This document shows positions 20,378-30,642 of a stretch of DNA of 64,000 bases, one piece after another (the stretch's first letter is position 1; each line of letters opens with the position of its first letter). This DNA comes from Tridacna crocea. Taxonomy: Eukaryota > Mollusca > Bivalvia > Cardiida > Cardiidae. The translations under genes and the position numbers were made by a program. The notes under the pieces were generated by a model. It did not search any database and was not told the DNA's origin. It saw only the letters and a program-made list of their open reading frames with translations. The stretch is taken from NCBI GenBank assembly GCA_943736015.1, contig OX031056.1, forward strand, positions 65,995,277-66,059,276, written 5' to 3'.

Positions 20378-20510
20378 GGGGAGATAGGGAGTGAGGGAGA
20401 GGGGACAGACAGGCGGATAAACAAAAAGACAAACAGAGAAAAACAAACAGACAGGCAGACAGAGAGGCAGACAGACAGACCGACAGAATGAGCGACAGAC
20501 AGACAGATTG
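20336..20510. repeat. (GA)n and (GACA)n microsatellites
   Basis: A pure GA run lies at 20336-20373, followed by GACA/GGCAGACA arrays to about 20510. They cause Ser-Leu and Cys-Leu-Ser open frames. Confidence 0.95.
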
Positions 20511-20753
20511 TGCAAAAGTAGAAGCCCTTTGGGACCAACAGACAAACAATCATACAGAGAAAATAGTTGATTTTCTATCCTTGAAAAGGTACTTAGACAT
20601 TCCGATACAGTGATCTTTGAAATATTGCCAAATTTGGTCTGTATTATTCTACAAATATCGTTCATTCTTTATACAATAAGACGTCCATCATGTTTCCAGA
20701 TAAAAAAAAAATCTTGTCTTTTCGTCATAGAATATAATGCATCAGAAGAGTGG

Positions 20754-21218
20754 TATATAGAGGATATTTGTTTTTTTCGGTGAAAGATCGAAATTTGTTT
20801 CATCGAGTGGACACCATCGGTAATATTTTCACGAGTGGCGCAGCCACTCGTGAAAATATTACCGATGGTGTTCACGAAATGAAATAAATTTCGATCTTTC
20901 ACTGAAAAAAAAACAACAAATACTAGTATTCTATTTATTTCATGCTTTTTACCCTTTCTGGGTGGAGCTTTATCAATATTCGGTACAGTTCTTTTCCCTT
21001 ATTCCCCGTGGCGTACCCCTCCTGCATAGCAACGTTACGTCAAGCGCAAGAAATGTAAGGTATATGACGTCATATTTCCCATCTGGTTGTTAGGCACGCG
21101 CAATTTACCTAGGTAACAAGAACGTGAAAATCGATATTTTCACTGGTGGTACAAGTCTAAGATCGAAAAATATTTACACTTCTATTTCTCGATATCCTAC
21201 CGGAAAGCATGAAATAAT
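20754..21218 (+). mobile_element. Family F MITE, copy F3 (intact reference)
   Basis: TATATAGAGGATATTTG to GGAAAGCATGAAATAAT. Contains the full palindrome (20786-20897) and the GTAAGGTATATGACGTCATA region. Nearly identical to F2 along its length, which suggests recent activity. Confidence 0.9.
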
Positions 21219-21384
21219 TCTTTCTATATTTTTTCTTCATTCTTTTACGGTTATGGGCCTTTTTGCTGGTAGCTGAAGGATTCCCTCTTCACGAAGTCAT
21301 GGGCTATAACGACCCTATGGAAAAGGATTTTGAAAACATCGTGATACAAAAAAGAAACGCTGGTCAAAAATCACAGGATTTTAC

Positions 21385-21490
21385 GATCCAGTCGATAAAA
21401 AGGCTTTTGAAAACAATGTAGAAGAAGGAGAAAATGACGGTCACCAGCATTTTATCTTTATTCCACATTATTTACTAGCCTTTTCATAGA
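21385..21490 (-). mobile_element. Family A MITE fragment, copy A10
   Basis: AAAAGGCTTTTGAAAACAAT with a decayed hairpin GGAGAAAATGACGGTCACC and AGCATTTTATC. Confidence 0.75.
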
Positions 21491-21507
21491 CGAATGAAAC
21501 TGTTTAA

Positions 21508-21728
21508 GCCAAATTACCACACAATCGCTAGTTTTGACGCCCCTGAGAAAGAAGCCTTTAGAAAACATTGTGGGAAAAGGAGAAAATGCTGGTAACCAGC
21601 ATTTTCTCCTTTTCCCACAATGTTTTCTACTCTTCACAAAACAAATTTCAAATTTCCAGTCACTTTTATTTTGTCGTGGAAATGCTTTCAATTTGGACAA
21701 GTCTATAATATTGTCGTTTGGAAGTGAG
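21508..21728 (-). mobile_element. Family A MITE, copy A11
   Basis: Flanked by TTAA (21504-21507 and 21729-21732). Perfect hairpin GGAGAAAATGCTGGTAACC plus complement. The sequence TTAAGCCAAATTACC occurs at both ends. Confidence 0.88.
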
Positions 21729-21767
21729 TTAAGCCAAATTACCGAATCAAACTCTGCGACAGAGGGT

Positions 21768-22260
21768 TAAATGCGTGTGCACTCTGCAAAAGAAAAACAT
21801 AGATTCTAGTCAGCCGGTGTAATGCAGAAAAATGACCCCCATTATAAAATGACCCCCGGGTCATTTCTCGACGTAGAGGAATGATCCATGGGTCATTTTT
21901 CGACGTAGAAAAATGACCAGGGTCGTTATTCTACGTCGAGAAATGACCCGGGGGTCATTTCTCGACGTAGAGAAATGACCCATGGGTCATAATTCTACGT
22001 CGAGAAATAACCGTAGGTCATTTTGTAATGGGGGTCATTTCTCTGCATAACACCGGCACAGTCCACGCAGACTGACATGAGTCGAAATTTGTTTTGCTAT
22101 CCGCAAACTGTCCGCATGTGAAAGGTCCATTCTACCTAACGATTCAGTCAGTTATTAGACTTAATGTTTTTTTCATGGATCCATAATTATATGATGACTG
22201 TATATAATTACATGTATACTGCAAAGGAATTTCTCGCGATCTGATTGAATGATATGCCCC
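21768..22260 (+). mobile_element. Family C MITE, copy C3, split at its palindrome centre by J1
   Basis: The left half (21768-21817) ends TCTAGTCAGCCGG. The right half (22053-22260) starts CCGGCACAGTCC and continues ACGCAGACTGACATGAGTCG and the family tail ATGGATCCATAATTATATG. J1 lies exactly at the centre. Confidence 0.8.
21818..22052. mobile_element. Family J element, copy J1 (palindromic, modular)
   Basis: 235 bp, flanked by CCGG (21814-21817 and 22053-22056). Inverted termini TGTAATGCAGAAAAATGACC and GGTCATTTCTCTGCATAACA. The interior alternates GACCC(C/A) and TC(G)ACGTAGA modules in both orientations, making a nested foldback. Confidence 0.85.
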
Positions 22261-22770
22261 CAACATATATATCATACATGTACACTGGCAAAACCAACGT
22301 AAAAGCAGTTTCCCTTTCGGGAGCCCCTTATACATGACTACACTATCAACACAACCTCCAAAATGGCAGCGTCGATCAAGATTAAGGTAAGACCTGTGTA
22401 ATGGACTTCGGTGAACATGGGGCAAAAATTCTAATTGGTTGATAAATAAGGATAAATAAGGATTTATGCAGAAACAATACTTTTGCACATTTCTAATGGA
22501 TCAGAAATTCCGTTTATGTCTATCTTGAAATTATTTTTGATACTTTTGTTAGTTTTCCGAGTTGAAAGGAAGGAAAAAATGAATCGGTGAAAGTAGTTCA
22601 ATAATCACAGCTAATTTTGCAGGATGATATTTTAATGGAAATAGCTGTTTTCCATTACACAGGTCTTACCTTAACATCAAGATTATGCGCCAAGCTGCAC
22701 GTTTTAGCACGTATTACCAAGCCTTCAGTGACGTCAGTTTCCAGCAAATTCTCATTAATTACCCCTAAAT
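22216..22770 (+). mobile_element. Family O element, copy O2 (partial, with E3 inside)
   Basis: ATCTGATTGAATGATATGCC, ACATGTACACTGGCAAAACC and CACAACCTCCAAAATGGC match the right side of O1. After E3 it resumes ATTATGCGCCAAGCTGCACG. The end is lost near ATTACCCC. Confidence 0.8.
22386..22670 (+). mobile_element. Family E MITE, copy E3 (internally deleted)
   Basis: Flanked by TTAA (22382-22385, 22671-22674). Termini GGTAAGACCTGTGTAATGG and CCATTACACAGGTCTTACC. With E3 and one TTAA removed, O2 aligns base for base in length with O1 across the site. Confidence 0.92.
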
Positions 22771-22879
22771 ATGCCATCTTAACCAAAAGCTTCAGGAAAG
22801 GGAAGTCTTAACCACCTCCCTGATGCGTTATAAATACTTGGCAAGACATCGCAAAATTCTTGATTTATACAACCAATTT

Positions 22880-23015
22880 GTCTCACATAAAACTAATCAG
22901 AGTGGTCCTTTGACATGCAAAAAAAATCACAAAAAGCAAAAAGTTTCAATTCAGGTCAGCCTGCGCAGACCGCCTGGGCTGACCTGGGTGGACATTTTTT
23001 GCAAAATGCATGAAT
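22880..23015 (-). mobile_element. Family C MITE fragment, copy C4
   Basis: GTGGTCCTTTGACATGC leads to the palindrome CAGGTCAGCCTGCGCAGACC / GGGCTGACCTG and TTTTTTGCAAAATGCA. Confidence 0.75.
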
Positions 23016-23019
23016 TTCA

Positions 23020-23349
23020 ATTTTCATAAAGCAATGTTATACATTTCATATATATTATAAAATGGTTTTTTACTTACATTTACAGCTATTCCAGACAAAC
23101 TGAATCTGTGTCCTATCCAACACAGCAACCGGTAAAAATCCTGTCAAAAACACAAGAACATTACGTCATAAACACGTTTTACAAGACATGGACAAAATCA
23201 ATTAACACCCGTTTACGTCATAAACAACCCTTACGATGCTATGGAGTATCTTACGTTCATTTTCAGACGATTTCGGCTAAGACCAGGCAGCACAAAATGT
23301 TTACTCTTGATCATATGATCTATGTTCTGTAAAAGTGGGTAATACGCTG
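23020..23349. other. Unassigned DNA
   Basis: No recognised family or convincing coding frame. Confidence 0.4.
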
Positions 23350-23353
23350 TTAA

Positions 23354-23678
23354 GGTGGTGTTCTCGTATTACAAAACACCTATTTCCACAATAATATTAT
23401 ACCAAAAAATTTGCTCCGCTTAAAAATGAGTATTATTGTACTGCTTTACCCGTGCCACTTTTTTCCGTCTTAGAATTATAATTTATGAATCTAAAACCAA
23501 TATATTCTCATTACAAAGAGAGATAATAATTACCTCCCTTTTCCGGAAACAAACAGGTATCAATAAATAATTTCAAGATAGACATTAAAGGAATTTCTGG
23601 TCGCTTTAAAATGTGCTAAAGTATTATATCTGTATAAATCCGTATTTATCAACTATCAAGAAGTTTTATTCCACTACC
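23354..23678 (-). mobile_element. Family E MITE, copy E4
   Basis: Between TTAA 23350-23353 and TTAA 23679-23682. Reads in the opposite sense: TAGAATTATAATTTATGAAT and ACATTAAAGGAATTTCTGGT. It shares its right TTAA with A12. Confidence 0.9.
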
Positions 23679-23682
23679 TTAA

Positions 23683-23904
23683 CCCTTTACTCCATAGATA
23701 CTCATTTCTACGCATTGCTTGTAGGAGCCTTTGGAAAACATTGTGGCAAAAGGTGAAATTGCTCGTGACGAGCAATTTCACTTTTTGCCACAATGTTTTT
23801 CTAGACTATCAAAAGGTGTCATATACACATAAGAAACGGCTTCATCCTTGCTGTTATTAAGGGTCAATTAGAGATAGCATAGAAATGCTTTATGGGGTAA
23901 AGGG
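23683..23904 (-). mobile_element. Family A MITE, copy A12 (GCTCGT hairpin variant)
   Basis: Between TTAA 23679-23682 and TTAA 23905-23908. The hairpin reads GGTGAAATTGCTCGTGACG and AGCAATTTCACTTTTTGCC: several differences from the usual A stem, all matched in both arms. Confidence 0.88.
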
Positions 23905-24029
23905 TTAAAAACAAGCTTTACAATAAGGATATTGAAGTCAGTTTTCAAAGATTGAGAATGCTCGCTTTAAATATCTTTCGTCATGTCAAGGGTTAATTTA
24001 AAAATAAAAGATCAAAGAAAAAAATCTAA

Positions 24030-24170
24030 GACTTGTCTAACTTGAAATCATTGACAGACGACAAATAGAATGTGAATCAAATGTCAAGATTTGTCATAGA
24101 AAATATAGAAAACATTGTGGGAAAAGGAGAAAATGTTTTTTTTTTCAACTCGGGATTAACTGGTAAAGGG
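24030..24170 (+). mobile_element. Family A MITE, copy A13, hairpin truncated
   Basis: GACAGACGACAAATAGAATG, AACATTGTGGG, GGAGAAAATG, then a T run and CAACTCGGGATTAACTGG. The right arm of the hairpin is missing. Confidence 0.8.
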
Positions 24171-24317
24171 TCAGGAGGTTTTTGACCATACAATTCATTT
24201 TTTTTTTACCGGAACTGTCGCTATTTTCTATCATTTATTCAGTATACATATTATCACGTGTAAATTTCATATTCAACGAGTATAAGGCCATTAATCTTTA
24301 TACTGCTAAAAAACTAA

Positions 24318-24499
24318 ATTCGAATTTTCAATTCGATATTAAAAACCCAAATATTGCTTTTTCTACGTTATGTTTTAGGTAATTATATCTCCTTAACGGA
24401 CAGTGTAGATCTAGGATCAGACTGCACGTTCTGTGCAGTCTGATCTTGATCTACAGTGTCCGCTAAAGATCAGTAAGTCGCGCTTGGCAATCTAAGGGT
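24318..24499 (-). mobile_element. Family B MITE, copy B8
   Basis: Tail TTTTCAATTCGATATTAAA, hairpin GATCAGACTGCAC, GTTCT, GTGCAGTCTGATC, right end AAGTCGCGCTTGGCAATCTA. Confidence 0.85.
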
Positions 24500-24647
24500 A
24501 AAAAAAGATTTTGACCTTTTTTGGGATGGGGAAAGAAAGTCAAAATTAGGTAAGGAAAAAATCGTACGACGTGATTCTTTACTCGTAGTTGGGAAAAAAT
24601 AAACGATAGAAAATCAATAAACTGAAAAACAGAAAATGCGTCCAGTA

Positions 24648-24732
24648 AGACTCGAACTTACGACCATCAAAAGCATAGTAGGTAACTCTATCTACTTCGC
24701 TATTTGGCCGACCGATTTACCTTTCAGTATTA
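24648..24732 (-). repeat. tRNA-like SINE head or tRNA pseudogene
   Basis: Minus strand: A-box-like TAGCGAAGTAGATAGAGTTA and B-box-like GGTCGTAAGTTCGAGTC, about 40 bases apart. No convincing complete cloverleaf. Confidence 0.5.
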
Positions 24733-24734
24733 AA

Positions 24735-25534
24735 AATGCATTAGCCCCTTGTGAGGTAATATAAACAGGTATATGTTTTTGTGGTATTTGTCGAAGAAAA
24801 ATACCCCTATGAGTTCAAGATTGAATTTTGATAACCAAGTACATGTATCTTATTTTGTGCAAAGCCGAAGGAAATAAACCCAGTTAAACTCATTTTTTCT
24901 GTGGCAAATGAAATTTACCTTGGCACTCAGATATATAATTTGAAACGGCATATCAAAATACATTGGGCGAGGCCATCGATCGTTGAGATACTTACTTTTT
25001 ATAGGAAATAGCTTCTTTCGATCATACCTTTTATTGGCGCAATGATACAAATCTGCCAACTGACCCTGAGCTTTTTCGTTCCAAAACCAATTCGTTCCAT
25101 GGCTTGTTCGTCCTATGATTGCGCGCTACTCCTTTAGATTGCTAATGAATATTTATAGATCGAGGTAATTGATTGTAATGTTGGAAATTAAATGTAAAAG
25201 GTTAGAGATATTTCAAAATTATAGTTTTCAGGAACAAACTTAATTTTGTTCGATGTATCAACAGGATTTTTCTCTCTATTCGCCATGCATCCTACTGTCA
25301 AGGGGCGTTATTCCTGCCTCCTCCTAATGATCAAAGGGAGACCACTTATACAAAAATAAATCAAGCTTTGTCATGAGTACTCTCCCTTCAACCTAAACAG
25401 TATTCATTTGCTTAGCGGGTTGACTTTTAAGCCATCATTTGAACAATATGTCTCTTTTTCTTTCAAACTATTAACTCCACACAATTGGTTTCCTTGACAA
25501 ATACAACTTCAGCGTTCTCAACGCTATGATTATG
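24735..25534. other. Unassigned DNA
   Basis: No coding frame or known repeat recognised over about 800 bases. Confidence 0.4.
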
Positions 25535-25538
25535 TTAA

Positions 25539-25580
25539 GGTAGTAGACCCCTCGTACATTTGCATTACGCAACCGAACCC
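25539..25580 (+). mobile_element. Family E terminal fragment
   Basis: TTAAGGTAGTAGACCCCTCG matches the family E terminus; the similarity fades after about 40 bases. Confidence 0.5.
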
Positions 25581-25672
25581 ATCAAAATAGAAACGAAAGA
25601 TGTAAAGTAACATTCAACTACACTTTGTGTGCAAGGTCATCTTGGTCTACAACCCCTGTTTACCCTTAAGCT

Positions 25673-25868
25673 GCTAAACGCGACTCAAGGACCATTTGCG
25701 GACAGTGTAGATCCAAGATCAGACTGCACAGAACTTGCAGTCTGATCTTGAATCTACACTGTCCGATATGGTGATATTTTTCCCAAAGATCGTACCTTTG
25801 AAATAGCAGAGTTTAGGTATTTACTGTCGGGTTGAAAGTTTCATTTCGCCTATTTTTCAGGATAACGG
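25673..25868 (+). mobile_element. Family B MITE, copy B9
   Basis: CCCTTAAGCTGCTAAACGCG, ACTCAAGGACCATTTGC, hairpin with GATCAGACTGCAC, AGAACTTGCAGTCTGATC, tail GTTGAAAGTTTCATTTCGCC. Confidence 0.88.
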
Positions 25869-25898
25869 TCAAATATCCATAGTAACGCAAAAGGTTAA

Positions 25899-26117
25899 CT
25901 CTTTACCAAAAGACAAAATTTTAAACTGGTCCAAACTGAAAGCACTTGCAGACGACAAAATAAACGTAACTGAAAATCTGAAATTTGTTTCCAGCAGGGT
26001 TAGAAAAAATTGTTGGAAAAGGAGAAAATGCTGGTTACCAGCATTTTCTCCTTTTCCTACAATGTTTTCCAAAGCTTTCCTTATCAAGGTCGATAATAGT
26101 CGGGAAAAGGTAAAGGG
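25899..26117 (+). mobile_element. Family A MITE, copy A14
   Basis: TTAA at 25895-25898; CTCTTTACCAAAAGACAAAA; hairpin GGAGAAAATGCTGGTTACC plus complement; end GGTAAAGGG followed by TAA. Confidence 0.88.
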
Positions 26118-26287
26118 TAAAAGGATAGCCGAGTCAACTGTACCAACAGCCACACGTAAATCAAATAATAATAATATTGATATAGGCCAAGATAAGCTAT
26201 TTATCTTCATAAATGTCCATAATGTCATGTTAACTAACGAAAATGTATTTTTTATCCTATAACGTGTACTAGTACGTATGTTGGAAT

Positions 26288-26616
26288 TTGTCGAGCCCGA
26301 TAGCGCAGTCGGTAGCTACTAGCCCAACGTGAGGTTTAGGGGTTCGAATCTCCGTCACGGACAATTTCTATCCAAAGGCTTCTGATAGTCTTTGAGACTG
26401 GATTCATTCCTTCTTATCAAGAATAATGGGTCGTGAGTTCGATCCCCCGGCTCGGCCAATTTCTTTCCGAGATTGATTATAGTCATCACAGTTATGTGGG
26501 AAGGCAGCCGGTGGCTTAGAAAGAATATTGTGCGGAGTACTGGTGACAGAAACTCCAGGAAAGCCTGGATAAGTGCACTGGCTGCCGTGATATAACTGAA
26601 ATAACGATGAAAACCA
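26288..26616 (+). mobile_element. tRNA-derived SINE, family S3 (dimeric head)
   Basis: The first head has GATAGCGCAGTCGGTAGC and GGGGTTCGAATCTC. A second B-box-like GTGAGTTCGATCCCCCGGC follows. The body TTTCTTTCCGAGATTGAT is shared with 47846-47960. The 3' end TGATATAACTGAAATAACGA resembles the tail at 28895-28940. Confidence 0.75.
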
Positions 26617-26768
26617 GTCTAAAAATGTATCGTTTGGTAAAGGCTTAAATAATATTTATAACGGCGTTACACCATACAATTAATCTAATAATCAATTAAT
26701 GTAGGAATTTAGCTCAGCAGTTGTCGAAGAAACTGCGCAGTCAGTGCAACCTGACCTGTATAGGAGTT

Positions 26769-26843
26769 GTCGGGTTACTTCGAAAACCTCGTAACTACAG
26801 CTTGTTACTAGCTGTAGTTACGAGGTTTTCGAAGTAAACCGAC
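26769..26843. repeat. Family D palindrome, copy D3
   Basis: Near-perfect 75-bp palindrome: CTTCGAAAACCTCGTAACTA, CAGCTTGTTACTAGCTG, TAGTTACGAGGTTTTCGAAG. Confidence 0.9.
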
Positions 26844-27144
26844 GAAATTTTTTGCTTGTAGATTTTCAACGTGTCGAAAGAGCAGTGTACCTCAAGATTT
26901 AATCAGCTGCTAAACAAAAAGGAACCTTTTATCTTTTTGAACTCTGATGGCTTTTCATGCATCGCGCAAATACTAACGCCCCCCCCCCACCCCCCATTTC
27001 CTCATTTCGCTTACAGCACTGCTAACATGTATGTTTCATGTATTTGACACATGATGTCTGTTTCATGTATTTGACACCTGAAGGAGCTCTGGTAATTTAC
27101 AGATTTAGGTCAGAATCAAAGTATCGACTCAGAATCAAAGTTAA

Positions 27145-27388
27145 CCCTTTACATTCTATGTGCATGCTAGTGGTATTGACTCCACCATGTAAAATTTTAG
27201 ACTGGTCCAAAGTGAACAATTTCGAAGACGAAATATCCAATATGGCTCATATCAAAGGTTTTTTTTTTCTGAAAGCATAGATGGGAAAAGGAGAAAATGC
27301 TTTTCACCGGCATGTTCTCCTCTTCCTTCGATGTTTTCAATATCCCTTTTTCCTATGACCATTTAAACTCGGAATCGTGTGATAAAAG
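27145..27388 (+). mobile_element. Family A MITE, copy A15 (diverged)
   Basis: TTAA 27141-27144; TAAAATTTTAGACTGGTCC; hairpin GGAGAAAATGCTTTTCACC / GGCATGTTCTCC; end ACTCGGAATCGTGTGATAAA. Confidence 0.75.
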
Positions 27389-27484
27389 CTAAATTAAGAA
27401 GAAAGAAAGATAACAGAAAGAGTAAATCAAAGATCAGACTTCACGTTTTCTGCAGTTTCTGTAAAAGTGTCTTCATCCATTAAC

Positions 27485-27684
27485 TAGCTAACTAAGGGAA
27501 ATGAAACTTTCAAGTCGATAGTAAATAGCATCATATTGGTATTTCAAAGTTATTTTTGTCGGGAAAAATTATCTCTTTAAAGGATAGTGTAGATCCAAGA
27601 TCAGACTGTACGTTCTGTGCAGTCTGATCTTGATTGACACTGTCCGAAAAAGATGAGTAAGTCGCACTTGGCAGCATTAAGGGT
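27485..27684 (-). mobile_element. Family B MITE, copy B10
   Basis: AATGAAACTTTCAAGTCGAT, hairpin GATCAGACTGTACG, TTCTGTGCAGTCTGATC, end GTCGCACTTGGCAGCATTAA. A fragment of another B hairpin lies at 27428-27462. Confidence 0.85.
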
Positions 27685-27779
27685 AAACTCATCCCCGGCG
27701 TTCAAAGAATTACTGTTTGAGAAAACCTGTTTTATTTTCATTAACGGTGAAGAACATTTTGACCGTGATGGGTCTTTAA

Positions 27780-27963
27780 CCTTTTGGCTGCTGAGTGCAA
27801 CACACTGACCTTTAACGGACAGTGTAGATCAAGATCAGACTGCACACAACGTGCAGTCTGATCTTTGATCTACACTGTCCGACAAGGTCATAATTATTCC
27901 CCCCCCCCAAGAAAAAAATACATTTGAAATACTAGTAGCAAAACTTTAGTTGTGACTTTTGGC
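27780..27963 (+). mobile_element. Family B MITE, copy B11
   Basis: TTAA 27776-27779; CTGCTGAGTGCAACACACTG; hairpin GATCAGACTGCAC, ACAAC, GTGCAGTCTGATC. The 3' tail is shortened and runs directly into the TTAA (27964-27967) of A16. Confidence 0.85.
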
Positions 27964-27967
27964 TTAA

Positions 27968-28192
27968 CTCTTTACCAAACGACAAAATTGTAGACTGGTC
28001 CAAATTGAAGGCATTTGCAGCCGACAAAATAAATGTGAAAAAAAAAAATCGAAATTTGATTTGGGAAGGGTAGAAAACATTGTGGGAAAAGGGAGAAAAT
28101 GCTGATTACAAGCATTTTCATCCTTTTCCCACAATGTTTTCAAGAGGCTTCTACCTGATAGTCGTCAAAAGTCGCCATTGTGTGGTAAAGGG
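27968..28192 (+). mobile_element. Family A MITE, copy A16 (complete, 225 bp)
   Basis: TTAA at 27964-27967 and 28193-28196. Ends CTCTTTACCAAACGACAAAA and GTGTGGTAAAGGG. The hairpin spans 28073-28141. Confidence 0.9.
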
Positions 28193-28199
28193 TTAAAAG

Positions 28200-28530
28200 T
28201 TAAAAAGTTCACTTTTTTTAGCAGTATAAGATTTAATCCAATTGCCCTCATATCGTAGCGCGATCACTGGTGTCTTTGCGAGACGAGAAAGAAATAGACC
28301 AAGCGTCGCGTCGGTGCTTTCTGATCACGATCTAATCAGTTAGGCTGTGTTTTAACCAACTACGTGGAGTTACGAAAATTATTTGGGGCTGTATAGACAC
28401 ATATTTGATCCCTGGTTTACTCAAAGGTATCAGCTGCCGTAAAGTTAGGCAAATATTTACTCAAACTGTAAAGTTATGCATTTTAGTGAAAATTGCTTTC
28501 AGTCTTGGTGCTTTTTTATGTAAACTATTA
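28200..28530. other. Unassigned DNA
   Basis: No recognised family or coding frame. Confidence 0.4.
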
Positions 28531-28532
28531 CA

Positions 28533-28722
28533 GAGCTCCGGATAAGAGGGAGTGATGGTATTCTTAATCCATTATTTCTCCTCTAAACCCTATGTTGTGG
28601 GTACTCATTAGAATCGTCTTATTGAGACGATTCTAATGAGTACCCATAACATAGGGTTTAGTGGAGAATTTTATTAATATTTTCAATTTTGAAATCAAAA
28701 TCACGCCCACTATCTGGAGCGC
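28533..28722. mobile_element. Family I foldback, copy I1
   Basis: Arms AAACCCTATGTTGTGGGTAC / GTACCCATAACATAGGGTTT around CATTAGAATCGTCTTATTGA; outer ends GAGCTCCGGATAAGAGGGA and CACTATCTGGAGCGC. I2 is at 47449-47638. Confidence 0.85.
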
Positions 28723-28854
28723 TAATTTACTACGTTCATAAATTTCTTGCGTGTACTTTAATTTAGTGAAAGGCAACCAGCTGTTGAATTCTTTTCAATA
28801 CTTTTATAGACGTTAGTTGAACACTTAAATCAAAATGCTGAAATTACTAACAGA

Positions 28855-29056
28855 AGGTGACTGGTAAAATCCAGGACATAAATGAATAGGTGGGCTTGCG
28901 CCGTGATTTGACTGAAATGATGTTGAAAGCGACATAAATATCGATCAACCAACCAACCAACCCACCGACCGACCGACCGACCGACCAACCAACCAACCAA
29001 CCAACCAACCAACCAACCAACCAACCAACCAACCAACCAACCAACCAATCAATCAA
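28855..29056 (+). mobile_element. SINE 3' end with (CCAA)n tail
   Basis: CTTGCGCCGTGATTTGACTG and AATGATGTTGAAAGCGACAT resemble SINE S3 ends, followed by a ~100-bp CCAA/CCGA array (28951-29056). The array gives spurious VGWL open frames on the minus strand. Confidence 0.75.
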
Positions 29057-29331
29057 TACCACTGAGATTCAAAGGACACCTGTTTGAGTTAAAAAAAAAT
29101 GCACGTTATCAAAAATTAGCTTTTTTAGAAAGAGTCTCCGGTGTAAATCTAACAATGAAATTTAAAGAGAACTCTCAAGGGACGATGTCATGATACTTCT
29201 GTCAAGAAACTGTCGTCTGCCAGCGGAAATGTGACAGACGACACATAACAGAACAATCTGACGTCTTTTTTTTTTGGGGGGGGGGACATGTTTTTATTTT
29301 CGACGTTACAAACAAGAACTGTTTCGAAGAT

Positions 29332-29883
29332 TTTAAAAGTGGCCCGGCTGACTTTGGAACGAAAATTTTACAAAAATACAAAAAAAATCCTTATACTCCC
29401 AAAGTATTTTAATTTTCATTCATTAAACTCCAGTAGTCGAAAACAATACGACAACAAGAAAAATTAGAGATATACTACGGTCCATGTTGACACTGACTTG
29501 ATACACGTTATTCTTACATGAACAACTTGCTCGTTAACATACCGGAAATACACAGACAAAGCTTCAAACATACCGTCCGAAGAAGACATTATGGAAAATA
29601 ATTATACATGTTTGTTATGTTATGGAATTTAAGTGTCATTAGTCAAGTGCCACTCACTTGACATTCCTACAATGCGTTTTTCGATTTCTGGTCCGAAATC
29701 TAAAATTACTTTAAGAGGCTATGCAGCCTTTTAAGGGAACACCATAGAATCTTTTTTTTTTTGCAATTTTATGATTTTTAATTATTGATGATTTGTATAT
29801 TGTTTTTTATTTCATATAAATTTCAGTGATATATACTTTTCTTAATTTGGTCAGACGTGAAAAATCTAAATACCCACCTTAAA
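29332..29883 (+). mobile_element. Family G repeat, copy G2
   Basis: GTGGCCCGGCTGACTTTGG to AAATACCCACCTTAAA. Shares CTTATACTCCCAAAG, ACATACCGGAAATACA and TTTAAGGGAACACCAT with G1. Confidence 0.85.
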
Positions 29884-30090
29884 GTCCAAGCTTATAGTCT
29901 CATGTAAATACACTTCAAGAGAAGTGAGAATTTGATCCTTTCGTTATGTGAACCCAATGTACGACACAGAAGAGAAACAAATCAGGATACTGCGATTTAA
30001 AGTTTTGGTTTTTCCCTCTCAAATTTTCAAATCTGAATCATGCTCTGTGAAAAGTGAAAGGAAGGGGGGGGGGCGGGAGTTGTTAAACAT

Positions 30091-30292
30091 CTGGGTCTGT
30101 ATTCACCATCCATTCTTTAGAACGTTCTTGGTCTTATTCTTCAAGGTTTCCTGACTGTGAAAGTAACATAACTTCTGATTGGCTAAACCAAATGGTTTAG
30201 CCAATCAGAAGTTCTGTTACTTTCACATTGACGAAATTCTGAGGGATGAGGTTAAGAATGTTCTTAAGAACGGCTGGTAAATACAGACGCTG
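30091..30292. mobile_element. Family H foldback, copy H1
   Basis: A ~200-bp near-perfect palindrome: CTGGGTCTGTATTCACCATC ... TAACATAACTTCTGATTGGC, centre AACCAAATGG, mirrored to ATACAGACGCTGG. Confidence 0.88.
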
Positions 30293-30295
30293 GTT

Positions 30296-30490
30296 CCTTA
30301 TTCATCAACCATTATTGAGAATATTCTTAGTCTTATTCTCCAAAGTTTTCTAAATTTGTAAGTAAAACAATTTCTGATTGGCTAAACCGAATGCTTTAGC
30401 CGATCAGAAGTTGTGTTACTTACAATTGTAGAAAATTCTGGCGAATAAGACAAAGAACGTTTTTAAGAACGGTTGGTGAATACGAGCCCA
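30296..30490. mobile_element. Family H foldback, copy H2 (tandem to H1)
   Basis: TATTCATCAACCATTATTGA ... ATTTCTGATTGGCTAAACCG, mirrored to GGTTGGTGAATACGAGCCC. It directly follows H1 but is clearly diverged from it. Confidence 0.85.
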
Positions 30491-30640
30491 GATAAAAAGT
30501 ATATATCGACCACAGTCTGCCCCTGCAGTCCGCTATTTGTCATGAAAATTTTCTGCGTATCCGAGGACCAGCTTACGTCCGGACTCAGTTAAAACAGTCA
30601 AATTTTATAAATCCATAGCTATATTACACGTGAGGTTTTT
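30491..30640 (+). mobile_element. Family C MITE fragment, copy C5a
   Basis: AAAAAGTATATATCGACC, a degenerate palindrome (GTCTGCCCCTGCAGTCC) and the tail TTTTCTGCGTATCCGAGGAC. Confidence 0.65.
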
Positions 30641-30642
30641 CG

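Noticed and set aside
20246..20665. Several overlapping frames on both strands
   Set aside because: Caused by the GA and GACA microsatellites.
28830..29062. Minus-strand frames with repeated VGWL
   Set aside because: They come from the (CCAA)n tail of a SINE.
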